Below are positions 17,915 through 27,220 of a stretch of 64,000 nucleotides of DNA, one piece after another (the stretch's first letter is position 1; every line of letters begins with the position of its first letter). Origin of the DNA: Psychrobacillus sp. BL-248-WT-3 (GTDB lineage Bacteria > Bacillota > Bacilli > Bacillales_A > Planococcaceae); contig NZ_JABAFC010000006.1 of assembly GCF_012843435.1 (NCBI RefSeq), forward strand, positions 1 to 64,000. Reading direction: 5' to 3'. Below the pieces are notes generated by a model. The model was not told the DNA's origin, did no database searches, and saw only the letters and a program-made list of their open reading frames with translations. Made by a program: the position numbers and the translations under genes.

Positions 17915-18691
17915 TTAATATCCGCCCCAAAAACTATACTCATATTTATCAAAATCCATCCTATGCTTCAAAAATGATTGGAAGAAATTTATTTGATTTT
18001 TATTTACAATAAAAGAGCCAATCACTGGATGTTCTTGGGTCAAATCGAAAATCCTCTGATACTCATTTAGTGGAACATTTTTAAGTTCCTCTTCACCGAC
18101 AATTATTTTCGTTTCATCCCCAATCTCACTCCATTGAATTTGCCTTGTAGTCTCTTCTTCAGAGAAATAATATGGTGACGCACATTGTTCAACAAACAAT
18201 CCATTGTTAGAGGCAAACTCGATAGCGGAAAGACAATTTACTTTGGACCCAATATACATATAGTAATCCCAACCAAAATGTACAAAGAAATTGTTCTTAC
18301 TATATAATTGACACCATATAAAATTTCTCAAAATCATTTTGCAAATTAAGCGTATATCGTTTTTGTTTACCAGTGCATCTTCTTTAAGAACCAGTGTTTC
18401 AAATTCTTTTTCGTATAAAGAAGAAGTCTTGTCTTCTTCTGAAATAGTGCATTCTAACTGTAAGGTTCGCAATGAATCAATGCTGGTTTCCTCTATAAAT
18501 TTGATTACCGAATTAATATAAGCAGCCTCAACTTGGAGATATTCATTCAAAGTGAATTCATTTCCGTTAATGATCTTTCCGATTTCAGAAGGACAAGTCC
18601 ATTCCTCCCTTAACGTATAGTAACCATTTTCATCCCTAAATTCAGGGTTGTACTTTGTGACTCGCCACTGAAAATCTATGTAAATACTCAA
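17915..18691 (-). CDS. Hypothetical protein, 258 aa
   Basis: Not recognised. 258 residues, acidic, soluble, without signal peptide or membrane helix, rich in aromatic residues (FIWCQLYSKNNFFVHFGWDYYMYIG in the middle gives the flavour, about 138-162, shown only in part as key features). The start is TTG with AGGGG upstream. This size and composition are common among immunity-like or orphan proteins of Bacillales. It stands between a REP-like element and the lysine-degradation operon on the same strand, but with its own 184-base upstream gap, so it is probably transcribed separately. Confidence 0.6.
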   Translation of the reverse strand: MSIYIDFQWRVTKYNPEFRDENGYYTLREEWTCPSEIGKIINGNEFTLNEYLQVEAAYINSVIKFIEETSIDSLRTLQLECTISEEDKTSSLYEKEFETLVLKEDALVNKNDIRLICKMILRNFIWCQLYSKNNFFVHFGWDYYMYIGSKVNCLSAIEFASNNGLFVEQCASPYYFSEEETTRQIQWSEIGDETKIIVGEEELKNVPLNEYQRIFDLTQEHPVIGSFIVNKNQINFFQSFLKHRMDFDKYEYSFWGGY

Positions 18692-18803
18692 CCAATCTAC
18701 CCCTTCATCTAGCTTATGTATATGATTTTCTTACTTGTATCTTAACGCTAATTTTCATTCATTATTAAAAGGATTTCAACATAAAACTTATATACAACAA
18801 AAA

Positions 18804-18834
18804 GACAGACCAGTAAATAGCTAATTGGTCTGCC
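18804..18834 (-). terminator. Terminator of the lysine-degradation operon
   Basis: A nine-base stem with one mismatch (18804-18812 with 18826-18834) followed on the minus strand by TCTTTTTG; 42 bases beyond the acyl-CoA dehydrogenase stop. Confidence 0.75.
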
Positions 18835-18875
18835 TTAATAGTGTATTTTTGAGGATAACCTAATCCTCTTTTTGG

Positions 18876-20069
18876 TTATTCTTCAAAAGGCCAGTTTGGA
18901 AGCATTTTGTTCAATTTTTTATCTTCTCGATATCCGAGGACATATTCCGCTTGCATAACGGTATGGATTTCTCTCGTTCCTTCATAAATGACCGGAGCCT
19001 TTGAATTCCTTAAATAACGTGCTACCGGGTATTCATCTGAATAACCATACGCACCGTGGATTTGAACCGCATCATCTGCAGCTTTATTCGCAAAATCACA
19101 AGCTTGCCATTTTGCTAAGGATGTCTCTCGTGTATTCCGGACTCCTTTGTTCTTTAGCTCACCAACACGATAAACTAGCAAACGACTCATTTGAAGTCCC
19201 GCTTCCATCTTTGCAATCATTTGCTGTACAAGCTGGTGACGTCCTATTTCTTTACCAAAGGTTTCACGTTCCTTGGCATACTTTACACTCGCTTCAAGAC
19301 AAGCAAGTGAAAGACCTGCTGCTCCAGCAGCCACAGTGAATCTACCATTATCTAAAGCAGACATGGCAATTTTAAACCCTTCTCCTTCTTCTCCTAGAAG
19401 GTTTTCCTTTGGAACCTTCATGTTTTCAAAGAAAATTTCTCCGGTATTCCCGGATTTTATACCATATTTGCCTTTAATCGCTTTAGAAGAAAAGCCTGGC
19501 ATGGAACGCTCCACGATAAATGCGCTTATTCCATGGTGCTTTTTAGCCTTGTCCGTATAAGCAAATACAATAAAATGATCAGCAGCATCACATAAAGAAA
19601 TCCATGTTTTTTGTCCATTTAACATATAATGATCTCCATCTGCAACGGCAACTGTCGACATCGCTGCTACATCTGAACCTGCTCCAGGCTCAGTTAGACC
19701 GAACGCACCAATTTTTTCTCCCTTTGCTTGAGGCTCCAGGTATTTTTTCTTTTGCTCCTCAGTACCCCATTGTAGTATGGTCATGGAGTTTAAGCCTGTA
19801 TGAACGGAGACAGCCGTTCGAAAAGCGGTGTCTCCTCTTTCTAGCTCTTCACAAACAATAGCAAGAGAATTATAGTCCATACCGCTACCGCCATACTTCT
19901 CCGGTATACATACTCCCATTAATCCTAAGCTAGCAAGTCTCTCCCAAATGATAGGGTCAAATGCCCCTTTTGCCTCCCACTCTGCAATGTGAGGAATAAT
20001 CTCGTTATCAACAAATTGTCTTACTGTTTTTCGTAGAAGCACCTGCTCCTCAGAGAATTCAAAATTCAA
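18876..20069 (-). CDS. Acyl-CoA dehydrogenase, glutaryl-CoA-dehydrogenase-like candidate
   Basis: 397 residues, the standard length. Signatures: [14 protein letters not shown] (flavin/substrate region, about 135-148), [30 protein letters not shown] and the C-terminal [15 protein letters not shown]. The catalytic base is the Glu in [10 protein letters not shown] (about residue 367), the position used by short-chain and glutaryl-CoA dehydrogenases. FAD-dependent oxidation of an acyl-CoA. The TTG start overlaps the lysine dehydrogenase stop by four bases (TTGA), showing translational coupling. In that setting glutaryl-CoA is a plausible substrate, but this is inferred from context. Confidence 0.9.
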   Translation of the reverse strand: MNFEFSEEQVLLRKTVRQFVDNEIIPHIAEWEAKGAFDPIIWERLASLGLMGVCIPEKYGGSGMDYNSLAIVCEELERGDTAFRTAVSVHTGLNSMTILQWGTEEQKKKYLEPQAKGEKIGAFGLTEPGAGSDVAAMSTVAVADGDHYMLNGQKTWISLCDAADHFIVFAYTDKAKKHHGISAFIVERSMPGFSSKAIKGKYGIKSGNTGEIFFENMKVPKENLLGEEGEGFKIAMSALDNGRFTVAAGAAGLSLACLEASVKYAKERETFGKEIGRHQLVQQMIAKMEAGLQMSRLLVYRVGELKNKGVRNTRETSLAKWQACDFANKAADDAVQIHGAYGYSDEYPVARYLRNSKAPVIYEGTREIHTVMQAEYVLGYREDKKLNKMLPNWPFEE

Positions 20070-21229
20070 ACTGTTTCACCTCTTGTTACATATTCTTTTA
20101 TCTCAACGCCTCTAGCAGACATTTCCTTAATATATAATTCACCTGGCACAATTAGCTCCGGTGTAGAAACGCCTGGTTTTGTAATTACACCATTGCCAAT
20201 CATTTGTGCAACAACTGAAATGGTATTTGCAGTGGCACGAGCCATAGCAGTTTCACCAGATAAAGGATCCTTTTGAGTTGCCATTTCATACGTGTAAATT
20301 GTTTCGTTTCCATCCTTTTCACCTTTAACGATAACTCTTAGTAGCACTGCGTCCTCTTTGTCGCCTAGGAGAAGGGACGGTGTCAGCACTTCTTTCAGGA
20401 CCTCTCGAACGTTTACAATATTTCCTCCAGCGTTGACTGTTTTATTTTTATCCGTAAGACCTAAATCTACCAGTAGCTTAAATTTCTCTGCATGGCCTTT
20501 ATAGCGAATCGTCTTATATTCTAATGTTTGAACATTTGGAAATGATTTAGTTAGAGTGGACGTCCCCCCTGCTGTATGGAACGCCTCTAATTCCTCATAT
20601 CCGTCAAACTCGATTGGCTCAACCTCTGTTAACGAATCTATCTCCTCTAATTGACCATCTCTTATTACATGAGAAGGATCAGTATAGTGATCAAATACTC
20701 CTTCTAATGAAAACACGATATTATACTTGAATATCCCTTCTGGTTCTACAGGTATTCCCCCAACATATAGGTGAATATCTGTAACTTCATCTAATTTACT
20801 AGCACCATAGCCTGCAAGAATATTGATCATCCCAGGAGCGACTCCTAGGTCCGGAATAATCGTTACCCCTTTCGCTTGTGCCTTTTCATCCAACGAAAGC
20901 ACAGCATCTGTAGCACCTCCAATATGACCACCAAGATCAATGGAATGGACTCCAACATCTACCGCAGTTCTAGCCACTTTCTCATTGAATGAGTAAAACA
21001 GCGCATTGATCACGACATCTGCCTTTTTCATAACTTCTATTAAATTGGCATCATCATTTGCATCTAATCTTAAAACCTCAATTTTAGAGTTCTGCATTTT
21101 TTCCTTAAACATATTGGCTTGCCCAACGTCCAGGTCACATAAATATACTTTCTCCACATTTGGACTCAAGATTAAATCTCTTGCCGCTTCCTTCCCCATT
21201 AAACCTGCACCTAATACAGCTACCTTCAT
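20066..21229 (-). CDS. lysDH: L-lysine 6-dehydrogenase (saccharopine-dehydrogenase-like)
   Basis: 387 residues. The N-terminal Rossmann motif GAGLMG (7-12) opens an NAD(P)-binding domain; DLGGHIGG and the [17 protein letters not shown] segment (about 126-142) are typical of the saccharopine dehydrogenase-like family. Length and N-terminus fit the Geobacillus lysine 6-dehydrogenase, which oxidatively deaminates the epsilon-amino group of lysine to allysine (cyclising to piperideine-6-carboxylate). The neighbouring semialdehyde-type dehydrogenase and acyl-CoA dehydrogenase support lysine catabolism. Good ribosome site (GGGGGAAG). A different amino-acid substrate cannot be excluded. Confidence 0.82.
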   Translation of the reverse strand: MKVAVLGAGLMGKEAARDLILSPNVEKVYLCDLDVGQANMFKEKMQNSKIEVLRLDANDDANLIEVMKKADVVINALFYSFNEKVARTAVDVGVHSIDLGGHIGGATDAVLSLDEKAQAKGVTIIPDLGVAPGMINILAGYGASKLDEVTDIHLYVGGIPVEPEGIFKYNIVFSLEGVFDHYTDPSHVIRDGQLEEIDSLTEVEPIEFDGYEELEAFHTAGGTSTLTKSFPNVQTLEYKTIRYKGHAEKFKLLVDLGLTDKNKTVNAGGNIVNVREVLKEVLTPSLLLGDKEDAVLLRVIVKGEKDGNETIYTYEMATQKDPLSGETAMARATANTISVVAQMIGNGVITKPGVSTPELIVPGELYIKEMSARGVEIKEYVTRGETV

Positions 21230-21242
21230 ATCGACTTCCCCC

Positions 21243-22718
21243 TTATTCTGTGTCTATTTGAGCTCTTTGTAACTTCCCGCTGTAATCTATATAAATACTC
21301 TTCCACTCTGTATAAACGTCTAGAGCCGCAACTCCAGAATCTCTGTGGCCATTCCCTGTACCCTTTGTTCCTCCAAACGGAAGATGTATTTCAGCACCGG
21401 TCGTTCCAGCATTAACATAGACAATCCCCGTATCTAAATCTCGTTGCGCTCTAAATATTTTATTGATATCTCTAGAGAAAATAGAACTGGATAACCCGAA
21501 TTTCACTCCATTGTTCACTTCAATTGCTTCTTCTAATGATTCCACTTCAATTAATGAAACAACCGGACCAAATATCTCTTCTTGAGCAATTCTCATATTC
21601 GGTTTTACATCTGTAAAAAGAGTGGGAGCATAGTAATTTCCTTTAGCTAAATCACCATCCTGAAGGATCGTACCACCTACAACAAGGTTAGCCCCCTCCT
21701 CTTTTCCAATTTGAATGTAGGAGTGGATTTTCTCTAATGCTGCCTTATTGATAACTGGACCAACCTTGACAGTCTCATCCATCCCATCACCAATTGTCAG
21801 CTTCTCCATACGTTCTAGAAGCATTTTCTCCAGTTCCTTCTTCACATCTTTATGCACAATCACTCGACTACATGCTGTGCAGCGCTGTCCAGCTGTACCA
21901 AAGGCACTCCAAAGAATTCCGTCTACTGCAAGATTTAAATCTGCATCCTCCATAACGATGACGGCATTTTTTCCGCCCATTTCTAAGGAGACCTTCTTTA
22001 AATGTCTACCGCCAAGCTCAGCAACCTTACTTCCCGTATCTGTTGAGCCAGTAAACGAAATAACTTTTACGTCCTTATGCTCAATCATCGCTGTTCCCAC
22101 CTCTGATCCGGAACCAAATACGACGTTTGCAACACCACTTGGCAGACCAACCTCTTCAAATATTTTAGCCATCTCAAACGCCATCATTGGTGTCTCTGTA
22201 GCAGGCTTCCAGATAAATGCATTGCCCGCCACTAAAGCAGGAAATGACTTCCAAGTAGCAATGGCCACAGGGAAATTCCAAGGTGTAATCAGTCCGACTA
22301 CTCCTATTGGTGCTCGAACACTCATGGCAAACTTGTCTGCTAGCTCAGAAGGGGTCGTTTCTCCGAAAAGTCTTCTTCCTTCACCTGCCATGTAAAAGGC
22401 CATATCTATGCCTTCCTGAACCTCTCCACGTCCCTCTTCTATTACCTTCCCCATCTCTTTTGTCAGTACTTGAGCTAAATGCTCCTTTCTTTCTTTCATC
22501 AGTCTGCCAATTTCATATAAATAGTCCGCTCGTTTCGGAGCCGGAACTAATGCCCATTTCTTTTGTGCCTTCACTGCAGCCTCTACTGCAACGTCTACAT
22601 CCTCTTTTGTAGACATTCTTACTTCTGCTAGCTGCTCACCGTTTGCTGGATTCAAAACAGCAGTATACGAAGCCTCTCCCTCTTGCCACTTTCCATTAAT
22701 AAAATTTGTTAGTTTCAT
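21243..22718 (-). CDS. NAD(P)-dependent aldehyde dehydrogenase, probable allysine dehydrogenase
   Basis: 491 residues, a full-length aldehyde dehydrogenase: TPWNFPVAI cofactor motif, GSTDTGSK, catalytic Glu in LEMGGKNA (about 250) and nucleophilic Cys in [10 protein letters not shown] (about 287). First gene of the three-gene operon. Placed before lysine 6-dehydrogenase, it most likely oxidises allysine/piperideine-6-carboxylate to 2-aminoadipate; alpha-ketoglutarate semialdehyde dehydrogenases look alike, so the exact substrate is inference. AGAGGTAAGG ribosome site; a perfect cre box lies 25 bases upstream of the start. Confidence 0.9.
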   Translation of the reverse strand: MKLTNFINGKWQEGEASYTAVLNPANGEQLAEVRMSTKEDVDVAVEAAVKAQKKWALVPAPKRADYLYEIGRLMKERKEHLAQVLTKEMGKVIEEGRGEVQEGIDMAFYMAGEGRRLFGETTPSELADKFAMSVRAPIGVVGLITPWNFPVAIATWKSFPALVAGNAFIWKPATETPMMAFEMAKIFEEVGLPSGVANVVFGSGSEVGTAMIEHKDVKVISFTGSTDTGSKVAELGGRHLKKVSLEMGGKNAVIVMEDADLNLAVDGILWSAFGTAGQRCTACSRVIVHKDVKKELEKMLLERMEKLTIGDGMDETVKVGPVINKAALEKIHSYIQIGKEEGANLVVGGTILQDGDLAKGNYYAPTLFTDVKPNMRIAQEEIFGPVVSLIEVESLEEAIEVNNGVKFGLSSSIFSRDINKIFRAQRDLDTGIVYVNAGTTGAEIHLPFGGTKGTGNGHRDSGVAALDVYTEWKSIYIDYSGKLQRAQIDTE

Positions 22719-22742
22719 ATCCTTACCTCTCTCTCTTAAAAT

Positions 22743-22756
22743 TGAAAACGTTTACA
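22743..22756. promoter_or_regulatory. Catabolite response element (CcpA cre box)
   Basis: The 14 bases TGAAAACGTTTACA match the Bacillus cre consensus TGWNANCGNTNWCA at every defined position. The site lies just before the first gene of the lysine-degradation operon, where bound CcpA would block transcription, so the operon is predicted to be repressed when preferred sugars are present. Confidence 0.85.
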
Positions 22757-22900
22757 TATATAATAAATTCTATAATTACTAATAAAACCCTTTAAAAATT
22801 TTAAAATTAAGAAAAATTTAATAAAATTCTTTTATAAAAGGCCATGTTAAAGGGTAGGGTTGATTTATGATGCAAAGAAAACTTAGATCAGAGAGTAAAA

Positions 22901-23032
22901 TTGATTTCCGCACCAGCCGGTCGCTTTCCTCGGGGTGAGCGATAAGCCATCACCCATCGCTTACGCGCGTGGTTGTGATGTCTTATCTGTCTCACTCATC
23001 CCGTAGGAGTCGCCGTCTGGTGCTTCAATCAA
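22901..23032 (+). repeat. REP-like GC-rich element, copy 2
   Basis: 132 bases bounded by short inverted ends (TTGATT and AATCAA). Inside are CGGTCGCTTTCC near the left and GGAGTCGCCG near the right, as in the copies at 17705 and 56176; the middle is different and contains its own inverted repeats (GTGAGCGATAAGCCATCAC region). It lies between the lysine operon promoter and the AIM24-family gene. Confidence 0.75.
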
Positions 23033-23394
23033 TAAATGGAACAGCTTTTGCATCGATAAAGCATAAAAAAAATTTACTCGCATTAACAAAGCTAAAAACT
23101 GTCACCAAACCCAATTTCATCATCTATTTATGTTCTTAATAGCCATTTGAATGTTCCTTTGTTTATGTTTACAGTCACTTTAAAAAAGAATGGTTAGTCA
23201 AAATCAACCAATAACCTTAACAAAGCTTTATAAAACTAGAACCACTATGCAGGAAATCATGAAACTACGAATACAAAAGCCTAATAAGTGGCTTCCACAC
23301 GTCGTAGTAATGAAGGTGTTGCTCTATAAAAAAACAGGAACCTTTTATTTTATCATTCGTATAGTTATTTAATTACACCGAGGAGGAAAAAAGA
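23033..23394. other. Upstream region of the AIM24-family gene
   Basis: About 360 bases. A 60-residue plus-strand frame (23190-23372) has no ribosome site and no family resemblance, so I do not call it. The promoter of the AIM24-family gene must lie here, but no clear -35/-10 pair stands out. Confidence 0.4.
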
Positions 23395-24192
23395 ATGAAT
23401 AATCATGAAATAGATTACAAGTTGTATGGGGACGATATGCAGTTTGTTGAAATTGAACTGGATCCACAGGAAACGGTTGTAGCTGAGGCTGGCAGCTTAA
23501 TGATGATGGAGGATGGCATTTCTATGGAAACTATCTTTGGAGATGGCTCCGGGGGTAGTGGCGGTGGGATTATGGGTAAATTAATGGGCGCAGGAAAACG
23601 GTTAATCACAGGTGAGAGCCTGTTTATGACTACTTTTACGAACGTAGGTAGTGGTAAAAAACACGTTTCCTTCGCTTCCCCTTATCCAGGAAAAATAATC
23701 CCAATGGATTTAAGCGAGTATAGAGGAAAAATTATTTGCCAAAAGGATGCATTTTTGGCCGCGGCTAAAGGAGTTTCCGTGGGAGTTGAATTCCAACGTA
23801 AGTTAGGTACTGGATTCTTTGGCGGTGAAGGATTCATCATGCAAAAGCTTGAAGGAGATGGTCTTGCATTTGTGCATGCCGGAGGAACGATTCACCAAAA
23901 GGTTTTACGACCTGGAGAAGTATTACGAGTGGACACGGGTTGTCTAGTAGCTATGACTTCAGATGTTGACTATAACATTGAAATGGTTAAAGGAGTTAAA
24001 ACAGCTCTATTTGGTGGTGAAGGATTATTCTTCGCTACTCTTCGTGGCCCTGGAACAGTGTGGATTCAATCCCTTCCATTTAGCCGTTTAGCGAGTCGAG
24101 TGTTTGCTGCTGCTCCCCAAACTCCAGGTGGAGGATCTAAAGGTGAAGGAAGCATAACTGGTGGGCTTTTTGATCTTTTAGGCGGGAAATAA
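23395..24192 (+). CDS. AIM24/TIGR00266 family protein
   Basis: 265 residues. A beta-rich protein of the AIM24 family (TIGR00266), conserved in bacteria and mitochondria but without a settled biochemical function. Visible signatures are the [19 protein letters not shown] opening (about 17-35), a Gly/Ser-rich loop (about 49-60), [11 protein letters not shown] and the C-terminal [25 protein letters not shown] precedes the ATG. A strong hairpin terminator follows, so the gene is monocistronic. Confidence 0.88.
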   Translation: MNNHEIDYKLYGDDMQFVEIELDPQETVVAEAGSLMMMEDGISMETIFGDGSGGSGGGIMGKLMGAGKRLITGESLFMTTFTNVGSGKKHVSFASPYPGKIIPMDLSEYRGKIICQKDAFLAAAKGVSVGVEFQRKLGTGFFGGEGFIMQKLEGDGLAFVHAGGTIHQKVLRPGEVLRVDTGCLVAMTSDVDYNIEMVKGVKTALFGGEGLFFATLRGPGTVWIQSLPFSRLASRVFAAAPQTPGGGSKGEGSITGGLFDLLGGK

Positions 24193-24212
24193 TATAAGTC
24201 TATCTCTTATGG

Positions 24213-24246
24213 ACTGAAGACAAATTAAAAGAAATTTGTCTTCAGT
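24213..24246 (+). terminator. Terminator of the AIM24-family gene
   Basis: A 14-base stem (24213-24226 with 24232-24246) followed by TCTTTTTTAT. Confidence 0.85.
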
Positions 24247-24467
24247 TCTTTTTTATATCGAAAAAAAACTAGAAAACTCATCGATTTAATATTACACGTG
24301 CTATACCCTTTACGGGCATGGCTCTATCGCTATACCTATTTAATGGTCTTACTAGAAAGACCCCTAGCATATTGCTCAACAGTCTTAGTATCCCCCTTCA
24401 TATACTAGTTTATAAGAACAGCTGTGTAGTTCGTTCTCATAACACGACATGATAAGGAGGGTATAAA

Positions 24468-24668
24468 ATGGTTAATAACGCAGGATTATGGATAGGGCTT
24501 CTTGGTATCGTGCTAGCAATCGTAGGCTTTTTCTTCTACCCAATTTGGCTAGGCTTAGCTGCAATTGTTTTAGGATTCGTAGCATTGTATCACTACAAGC
24601 AGCTTATTGTAGGATGGCTTTCCATTATTTTAGGTGTAATTGTGCTCATACTTTATTTTTTCTTCTAA
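24468..24668 (+). CDS. Small membrane protein, 66 aa
   Basis: 66 residues, almost wholly hydrophobic: two or three membrane helices (about 7-24, 26-42, 47-65) separated by short turns, resembling the small DUF4190-like membrane proteins of Bacillales. An AAGGAGGG ribosome site eight bases before the ATG and a terminator right after make it a real gene. No function can be assigned. Confidence 0.75.
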   Translation: MVNNAGLWIGLLGIVLAIVGFFFYPIWLGLAAIVLGFVALYHYKQLIVGWLSIILGVIVLILYFFF

Positions 24669-24688
24669 GCTATTGTTGATAATTATTG

Positions 24689-24727
24689 AAAAAGGCAACT
24701 GGATCGTAGAAACCAGGTGCCTTTTTT
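24689..24727 (+). terminator. Terminator of the small membrane protein gene
   Basis: Stem AAAAAGGCA-CTGG with its complement (24689-24702 with 24713-24727, one mismatch) ending in a T run. It may also stop the convergent anti-sigma transcript. Confidence 0.8.
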
Positions 24728-24788
24728 ATATGCAGAAATAATAATTGGATACTTACATACGTTACCAGTAAAAGAGATAGTGTAAAAA

Positions 24789-25940
24789 TTAATCTGGATA
24801 TTGTTCCATCGCTTCAAGAAAATTTGGAATTTCATAGAGGCTAGGATCAGCATTCGATAGATAGAGATGTAGCTCCTGGTTAGGAGTTTGTGTTGTTGCT
24901 TTTATTATGTTATTCGTCTTTTTCGAGTAGATAAAACAATCCTTATCGTCTTCACTAGAAGCAGAAACAAATTTAAATCCTTCATAGCCATTAAATAATT
25001 GATCAAAGTAGTCTTTATCAACTTTTGTTAGTGCTACTGATATTAGTTTATCTTCGTAAAAAGAGAAGCTCGCTTGCTTACCATAATCTAAAACGAAGTC
25101 GGAGCCACCTCCATCCACTCGACCGATTAGATAATTATTACCAAAGCGTTCAATTACTTCTGATGATGAGTCACCCAATGTTACTCCATTAAGGTGAAGG
25201 TGACCTTGCTCCTCGAAGATTGTTGGATTAACTAAATCTATTTTAATGCTTGATGGAGAATGGCGTTGATTATTAAGTTTCTTTTCTATCCTATATAGAT
25301 ATTCAGCATTTAGGTAATTCGGATCGTTATAGGACAAGGATAATTGAAATTTCCCTTCAGAAGTCCCCGTTATGGCTTCTATTATTTGTTTTGTCTCATT
25401 CGAGTAGAAATAATGACCATCATAGTCTGTATAAATAGAAGTGAAGAACTTAAATCCATCGTAATCTTTAAATACTTGGTTGAAATATTTTTTATCTACA
25501 TTCATGAAAACTGCTGAATTCAATTTATCATCATCGAAGTAGAATCTGGACTGACCGCCATAGTCCATGATGAGGTCTGCTTCGCTATCATCCTCTTGTA
25601 CAATTGTATAATTTTCGCCTAAGACCCCTTTAACCTTTTTATGCGAGTCACCTAACGTTATACCCTGAAGAAAAATGGTTCCTTGTTCATCTGTAAATAT
25701 AGGCTTTGCTAAATCTAAATGGTGCTCTATTGGAGCCTGTAGTTTGTTTGATGGTAGTTCATTTTCAATGTTAAAGAAAAAAAGCGGTGTACTCACTAGT
25801 AAAACAAAAGAAACCGCAACAAATCGCCATTGATGTTTTGGTCGTTTGGAGTTGTTTTCAATATCATTTACTACGTTTTGCATCACCTGTTGTTTACTTT
25901 TGGTTAAATCTCGCATTTTAGTTGGGATAAATTTCTTCAT
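24789..25940 (-). CDS. Probable membrane anti-sigma factor with duplicated extracellular domain
   Basis: 383 residues. A cytoplasmic basic N-terminus (1-38), one membrane helix (about 39-58), then two tandem homologous domains outside the cell (about 73-215 and 228-378). Each contains an L-x-G-[IV]-TLGDS motif, a D-Y-G-x-Q segment and a K-Y/D-YF-x-Q-[VL]-F stretch. It overlaps the ECF sigma gene upstream by 23 bases, the usual layout for sigma/anti-sigma pairs, so it is likely to sequester the sigma factor and sense an envelope signal. The anti-sigma role is by context; the repeated domain resembles the DUF4309/YjgB-like GDS-containing proteins only loosely. Confidence 0.65.
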   Translation of the reverse strand: MKKFIPTKMRDLTKSKQQVMQNVVNDIENNSKRPKHQWRFVAVSFVLLVSTPLFFFNIENELPSNKLQAPIEHHLDLAKPIFTDEQGTIFLQGITLGDSHKKVKGVLGENYTIVQEDDSEADLIMDYGGQSRFYFDDDKLNSAVFMNVDKKYFNQVFKDYDGFKFFTSIYTDYDGHYFYSNETKQIIEAITGTSEGKFQLSLSYNDPNYLNAEYLYRIEKKLNNQRHSPSSIKIDLVNPTIFEEQGHLHLNGVTLGDSSSEVIERFGNNYLIGRVDGGGSDFVLDYGKQASFSFYEDKLISVALTKVDKDYFDQLFNGYEGFKFVSASSEDDKDCFIYSKKTNNIIKATTQTPNQELHLYLSNADPSLYEIPNFLEAMEQYPD

Positions 25941-26448
25941 TTAATAGCGCCTCCCATTCTATTCCTTTCAGTTGATTTCTTAATAGATCTCTTCCACGAC
26001 TTAACCGAGTTTTTACTGTACTTTCAGGAATGGATAATAAATGTGCTACTTCCGAAATTGTCATTTCATTAAAATAAAAGTGTATGAGAACTTCCCTATG
26101 TTTGAAGGGCAGTTCAAGAATTGCATCTCCAATAATGGCTTCTTCATCTTTTTTCACGAATTCGTCCACATATTGTTTGCCTGCTGTTGAGAAGATTTTG
26201 CTCTGTATGCGAACTTTCCGATAGGTCCAACTTTTTAAATAGTCTTTGCTTTTATTAACAGTCATCTTCATTAAATAAGCTTTTAGCTCCCCACGTTCTT
26301 CATAATAATTCTGATGATAAAATTTGATGAAAACTTCTTGTACAATATCTTCTGCCGCTTGAAGATCCTTTACATAACCATAAGCTAAACGTATTAAAGA
26401 CTCTGTATATTGAAACATTAATTCTCTTAATTCATAAACAGTTAACAA
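25918..26448 (-). CDS. ECF-type RNA polymerase sigma factor
   Basis: 176 residues. Region 2 (about 10-75) contains the DLQAAEDIVQEVFIKFY stretch that contacts core polymerase and the -10 element; region 4 (about 115-165) contains LPFKHREVLIHFYFNEMTISEVAHLL and PESTVKTRLSRGRD, a helix-turn-helix for the -35 element. The TTG start has AGGAG nine bases upstream. It is co-transcribed with the membrane protein downstream. A TCAAAC/CGTT-like element at 26475-26504 suggests autoregulation. Confidence 0.92.
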   Translation of the reverse strand: MLTVYELRELMFQYTESLIRLAYGYVKDLQAAEDIVQEVFIKFYHQNYYEERGELKAYLMKMTVNKSKDYLKSWTYRKVRIQSKIFSTAGKQYVDEFVKKDEEAIIGDAILELPFKHREVLIHFYFNEMTISEVAHLLSIPESTVKTRLSRGRDLLRNQLKGIEWEALLNEEIYPN

Positions 26449-26474
26449 AATCGCAAGCTCCTCTCTCTATATAG

Positions 26475-26504
26475 TAAACGATTCCCAAACACTCAAAGTT
26501 TGAA
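26475..26504 (-). promoter_or_regulatory. Candidate ECF-sigma promoter (autoregulatory)
   Basis: Reading the minus strand, TTCAAAC (-35 like, 26498-26504) and CGTTTA (-10 like, 26475-26480) are 17 bases apart, close to the Bacillus ECF consensus TGAAAC/CGTC. The start of transcription would fall just before the ribosome site of the sigma gene. Confidence 0.45.
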
Positions 26505-26771
26505 TTTCCCTAAAAATGTTTTAAATAGTCGAAGAGGACACGTGGGTCTTTGTAAGCTTATATATTTGAAGGAGGATAATAGCTTGATCGAAAAAGATTT
26601 GTAAATTTTTAGTCTCCGTAATACAGTTGTATCTTTTAGGACAAAATATAGCTTATCCTATGTGAAAAAAAATAGGATTTAATCGGTGGATATTAGTAGA
26701 AAAATAATCAGCAACAAATTGGGATGTGAAGCTACTGAGATACAATCTTGTACATAATATTCAGAAATATG
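26505..26771. other. Intergenic region before the small-peptide locus
   Basis: About 270 AT-rich bases with no convincing gene. An AAGGAGG near 26571 is followed by a TTG frame of only six codons, perhaps a remnant. Confidence 0.4.
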
Positions 26772-26798
26772 TTGACATTCAGAAATAAACAATGATAT
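26772..26798 (+). promoter_or_regulatory. Sigma-A-like promoter of the 25-aa peptide gene
   Basis: A perfect -35 TTGACA (26772-26777) is followed by TGATAT (26793-26798, 15-base spacer) or by the overlapping GATATC/ATATCC at 16-17. The transcript would start near 26805, about 25 bases before the GGAGG of the peptide gene. Confidence 0.55.
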
Positions 26799-26842
26799 CC
26801 TCAAGTAGTTAGATATTTAAATTAGAAATGGAGGTACGGAAA

Positions 26843-26920
26843 ATGACTACATTTAAAACTTCAAAAAATAATCGTATATTGATTTCGTGCCCAACCGCTA
26901 ATTATTATTTTTGTAAATAA
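26843..26920 (+). CDS. Candidate 25-aa peptide gene with two cysteines
   Basis: A frame of 25 codons with GGAGG eight bases before the ATG, its own TTGACA promoter upstream and two tandem terminators beginning nine bases after the stop. The peptide has a basic N-terminal half (KTSKNNR) and an aromatic C-terminus, SCPTANYYFCK, whose two Cys (16 and 24) could close a nine-residue loop. No known family is recognised. It could be a secreted or signalling peptide, a small toxin, or a leader peptide whose translation controls the hairpins. The complete gene-like context is what supports it. Confidence 0.55.
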   Translation: MTTFKTSKNNRILISCPTANYYFCK

Positions 26921-26929
26921 TTAATACTG

Positions 26930-26952
26930 ACGGCATGTTATGCCGTTTTTTT
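26930..26952 (+). terminator. First terminator after the 25-aa peptide gene
   Basis: A seven-base stem ACGGCAT/ATGCCGT with a three-base loop and seven T. Confidence 0.85.
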
Positions 26953-26956
26953 CTAT

Positions 26957-26994
26957 GAGCCCACGCTTATGTAAAGAAGCGTGGGCTCTTTTTT
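26957..26994 (+). terminator. Second terminator after the 25-aa peptide gene
   Basis: A perfect twelve-base GC-rich stem (26957-26968 with 26977-26988) followed by six T. The tandem arrangement implies a need to stop read-through completely. Confidence 0.9.
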
Positions 26995-27075
26995 GTGCAT
27001 TTTTAATTACTTTGGTGTTTTCACGCATTGCGTGTTGCATATATAAACAAAATAATAAGAAAAGGAGTGCTGGTG

Positions 27076-27135
27076 ATGATGATCATGGAACAGCGAAGAA
27101 AGTTATTAAAAAAGGATTCTCTCGAAAGTGGATAG
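27076..27135 (+). CDS. Possible 19-aa basic peptide
   Basis: A tiny frame (MMIMEQRRKLLKKDSLESG) with AAAGGAG about ten bases upstream. Too short for codon or family evidence. It belongs to a run of very small basic frames between 27.07 and 27.56 kb, which is the only reason to list it. It may be noise or a decayed gene: a longer overlapping frame (26940-27188) reads through in another phase. Confidence 0.25.
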   Translation: MMIMEQRRKLLKKDSLESG

Positions 27136-27220
27136 CAATGGTTGGGGAGAGAAAACCCCAGTCGACTAAAATGATGCTATTGGTTTAATCGGAAAAATAA
27201 TAAATGAAGGAGGAAAAGAA

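Noticed and set aside
21748-22395. 215-residue plus-strand frame opposite the aldehyde dehydrogenase
   Set aside because: Antisense shadow of a fully conserved enzyme gene.
23190-23372. 60-residue plus-strand frame before the AIM24-family gene
   Set aside because: No ribosome site, no family likeness and no following terminator of its own.
26940-27188. 82-residue frame through the double terminator after the 25-residue peptide gene
   Set aside because: Its start lies within the first terminator hairpin and it reads through both; composition is erratic.
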